From Nomia melanderi (taxonomy: Eukaryota; Arthropoda; Insecta; Hymenoptera; Halictidae): a DNA stretch of 64,000 nucleotides. The DNA lies in contig NC_134999.1 in NCBI RefSeq assembly GCF_051020985.1, forward strand, positions 31,715,160 through 31,779,159, written 5' to 3'. Of the stretch, positions 61,095 through 64,000 are shown piece after piece. The notes beneath the pieces are model-generated. The model saw only the letters and a program-made list of their open reading frames with translations, was not told the DNA's origin and made no database searches. A program made the position numbers and the translations under genes. The stretch's first letter is position 1; each line of letters begins with the position of its first letter.

Positions 61095-63656
61095 CGGTGA
61101 AAAGATGAGGACAAGTCGCCGGTAAAGAAACAAGTATCCCACTTGGTCCACCGTGGCGTTCCCGACTAACTTCCCGATTCCGAAGATCTGAGAAACGAGC
61201 CGCTCGTTACTGACGCGACCTCCAGCGTTATACAATTACTGTGACCAGCGGTTCCTGGTGGTCTCGAACGGTGCCCCGTAGAATATGGTTTACGGTTTCT
61301 GAATAGGCACCGTTCAACCGGAAAATAGTTGCCACGTGCTTATTCAATTTGTTTTGATATTGTTCGACACACTGCACATTATACATGTAGAAGAATTCGT
61401 ACAATACATGATGGGTCAGGATCGTTGCGAAGTATCTATGTAGTAGATTCTGACAAGCACTAAAAACATAGATAGTTTGTAATCGTAAAGCAAACTAAAC
61501 CTTCAATTTCTTTGATGGAATGAAAGCTCAAGTTTTAATGTACTTAGTCTGCTCTGATTTTGATGATTTCTCTTTGATCTTTCTCGCGTCACTTCATGAT
61601 TACTTCATAAATAGACATTAGTACATCAGAATAGTTAACACTTTCTCATATTAAATACTGGCTGAATCCCACTTGGGCCCTTTACTTCTTGTATTATTTA
61701 ATTATCTCCCTAATATCTCGATGCTGGCTATACCTTCGTTCTTTACTAATGATCTTAAAGTATTCATTGAAGTAATTGATTAGTCTCATGCACGGTTATC
61801 AGAAAATGACTGGAAAATCTAAGCGATTGGTGTATGATCAGTGAACTACGCGAATAAAAATAATATTTACAGTTATTCTTCGTAAAAATATCTGACCATA
61901 TGAAGACTCCCGACCTTTGCCAATGGCCACTAAATTCAGGTATTTCTCGCCGAGCTGATAAGACCACCTGCGCGTCAAGGTTCCTACCAGATAAAAATCG
62001 TGCGCTTCGCGTAGTCGGCTCGGTTGGTGAGCCTATAGGTAGTGGCCACCATCCACCACAGTGGTTATTGTTTCAGCATGGTATGCGAGCGGTGTTCCGT
62101 GCCGCCTATTTATGACACATTATGCGAAAGCGCACCCGATAGAGTACGAGTATTGCATTTCGTGCCATTGTGATGGCAACAATGATACACCCTGGGCCAT
62201 ATAGCCTGGTACCACTACATAAATCATGATTCGTGCCAGGGTATCGATACCCCCGCTCGCATTGGCCGGGTAGGTGTCGCGCTGAAATACTTGGCGCCCT
62301 CTTTTTTTCTCTCCACCTGTGAGCGTCGTCGATAATAACGCTTTGATTCGAAGTGCAACGATCGAAGTGCACCCTTTCTTTTATTGTATGATGATCAGAC
62401 CAGCGGACACGCTTATGGAAATTCATATTTTCGCGGACTACCGCGTTGGAATAGTTTCATGAATATTTGGTTTCATCTGGGGTGAGTTTTCAGTTAGTTG
62501 AACGTGGAGATGGGGAGGCGAAGATGCTCTTCTTAATGTTTAATTAATATTTGGTTATTTCCGAAAATAGTACGGTATATTTAGAAGTGTTCAGAACTCC
62601 TGTTCGTCCCATTATATTATATGATCAAAGAAAGGTGATGCGGAATTTCAAATTGAATTGAATATATTTGAATATTATTAATTTCTTTCGCGTTGAACTC
62701 AATCTTTGGTGTTCACATTGATTTATTAATACTTCCTATTTTCTGTTAGCAAGTTTCTTATTTCACTAAAGCTAAATTCGAATTTAAAAGGTGACAAAAT
62801 TATTTGGTGTGCCTAATCGTGTGATTACAGTCTTCACAATCGTGAAATCTCCACGGGGATTTCAATTCCATGTACAAGTCGATATCGAATAAACGAAACC
62901 CTGTCAGTTAGTCTGTGAATAAAGATAACCGAGTCGATTGAATAAAGATAATCACTCGTTTCCTTTCGAGAAGCGACAATACCGTGGGTGAAGCATCTAA
63001 TTAGCGAAATACTGACACTCTTGCTACCTACTACAACCCTCGCTAAGGGATTGTTAAACTCGAATAGGAGAATCGAGCTAAATCTCGAGATCCAGTCGTT
63101 AATTCCGGATCCAACAACCCTGGGACTTCTTATTAAAAATTCGGCGACATTCTACGCTCGATTACTCCCGACATTCATAATTATTCTCTCCTTATTCGAG
63201 GACGTTCCTAATTGCTCCCTGTTATTCCTGCGCCTCTTCTTCGGCTACATAATTCCAAGGACTCGCCGCCCTCGTGCAAGAACGGGAGCAAGAACAGTCA
63301 CGAAAAATGGAAGATGAAGCGACGGACACTGGGAAGAAGAGATTGCGAGAGGATAACTACAGTGTGACTTCAGCGAGCCGACTCCATTAAATTAATCATG
63401 CTATGATTTTTGATACGCCGCGTGTAATGAAACTAAATTTGTAATGTAATATACCTACTGAGGCTACTTGTAATATCCACTTATTTTTTCGAAGAAATAA
63501 TTGTAAAGTTAAGAACATTCTTCGTATGAATCTTCTCAACCAGTTTTCATCTAAAATCATATTTCGACGAAACAGTTTTTAGTACAAATTTCACAAAATC
63601 TTCCTGAATAATGTTTACATTTAATAACTAAGTATCTAAATCCCGTTGCGCAAAAG
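61095..63656. other. GC island 61900-62440 and AT-rich flanks
   Basis: 62450-62560 is G/T-rich. TGAATAAAGATAA occurs twice within 62.92-62.96 kb. Other ORFs (61764-63317) are short and unrecognised. Confidence 0.45.
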
Positions 63657-64000
63657 TTAGAAACTCTAAACATTCAAAGTTCCAACCGCGATAAACGATT
63701 AGAAAATAGCAGGCACTAAATCTTCGTCTCATTGTACGATTTCAAAGGAATTACTTTATTGTCAACAATTCCTTATCAGGGAAAAAAGGCATACTCCATT
63801 GTCAGCTGTGCGCCGGCTGCAAGAGTTCAAGCGAAGAAGAGACCTGCAGTATTTTACACTGGGATGGGATTAACACCGTCGTTGCCAATCGTGATTTATC
63901 GCGAGTACGTCGAGAAGGATATGGGCAACCTCGACAGTCGGAGAAATGTCGTTCCGCTCGTCGCACCGACGACGAAACATTTAATTATACGATGGCGCGC
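63657..64000 (+). repeat. Copy 2 of the ~345-bp duplication, running to the window end
   Basis: It matches 60745-61094 in the same orientation at an offset of about 2.9 kb. Similarity begins near TTAGAAACTCTAAACATTC and is still present at the last bases of the window, so the repeat may extend beyond it. Confidence 0.93.

Noticed and set aside
1..64000. CRISPR arrays, rRNA, telomeric TTAGG runs, reverse transcriptase or transposase motifs, common insect microRNA seeds
   Set aside because: Looked for by eye on both strands and not found; a profile search could still detect diverged cases.

Overview
This window looks like nuclear DNA from an insect, most likely a bee or other hymenopteran. The reasons are that CpG is not depleted, GC-rich and AT-rich stretches alternate sharply every 1-2.5 kb, transposons are small and few, and no bacterial gene organisation (packed ORFs, ribosome-binding sites, operons) is present. 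The organism call is inference. I recognise no protein family with certainty. Nearly all open frames are best explained by base composition, so the window is probably intergenic and/or very long intron.

Layout: about 40 GC-rich islands of 0.3-1 kb are separated by AT-rich arms. The arms are strand-asymmetric in a consistent direction. Left of most islands the + strand is rich in C and A and poor in G. Right of them it is rich in G and T and poor in C. This recurrent sign change is the most striking property of the window and is described under findings.

In the AT-rich arms lie 11 short elements with terminal inverted repeats flanked by TTAA, or a one- or two-base variant of it (piggyBac-type MITEs, none with a transposase). 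There are two head-to-tail pairs that abut. The arms also hold several tandem arrays: 170-178 bp units at 11.9-12.6 kb, 185/186 bp units at 26.6-27.2 kb, and 156/187 bp units at 50.5-51.0 kb. Shorter duplications occur at 3.07, 5.8, 6.0 and 44.9 kb. A copy pair of about 345 bp, roughly 93% identical, lies at 60.7 and 63.7 kb.

Coding evidence is weak but not absent. The best candidate is a two-exon model on the minus strand (56127-55933, then 55452-54988). It has a consensus donor, an in-phase acceptor and a 480-bp intron that carries a MITE. Other possible exons, each with a good polypyrimidine-AG acceptor and an open frame, are at 24497-24222 (-), 27490-27314 (-), 3888-4028 (+) and 32978-33091 (+). 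One candidate core promoter (TATA box plus initiator at correct spacing) is at about 58.9 kb. No tRNA, rRNA, CRISPR array, known microRNA or autonomous transposon was found.
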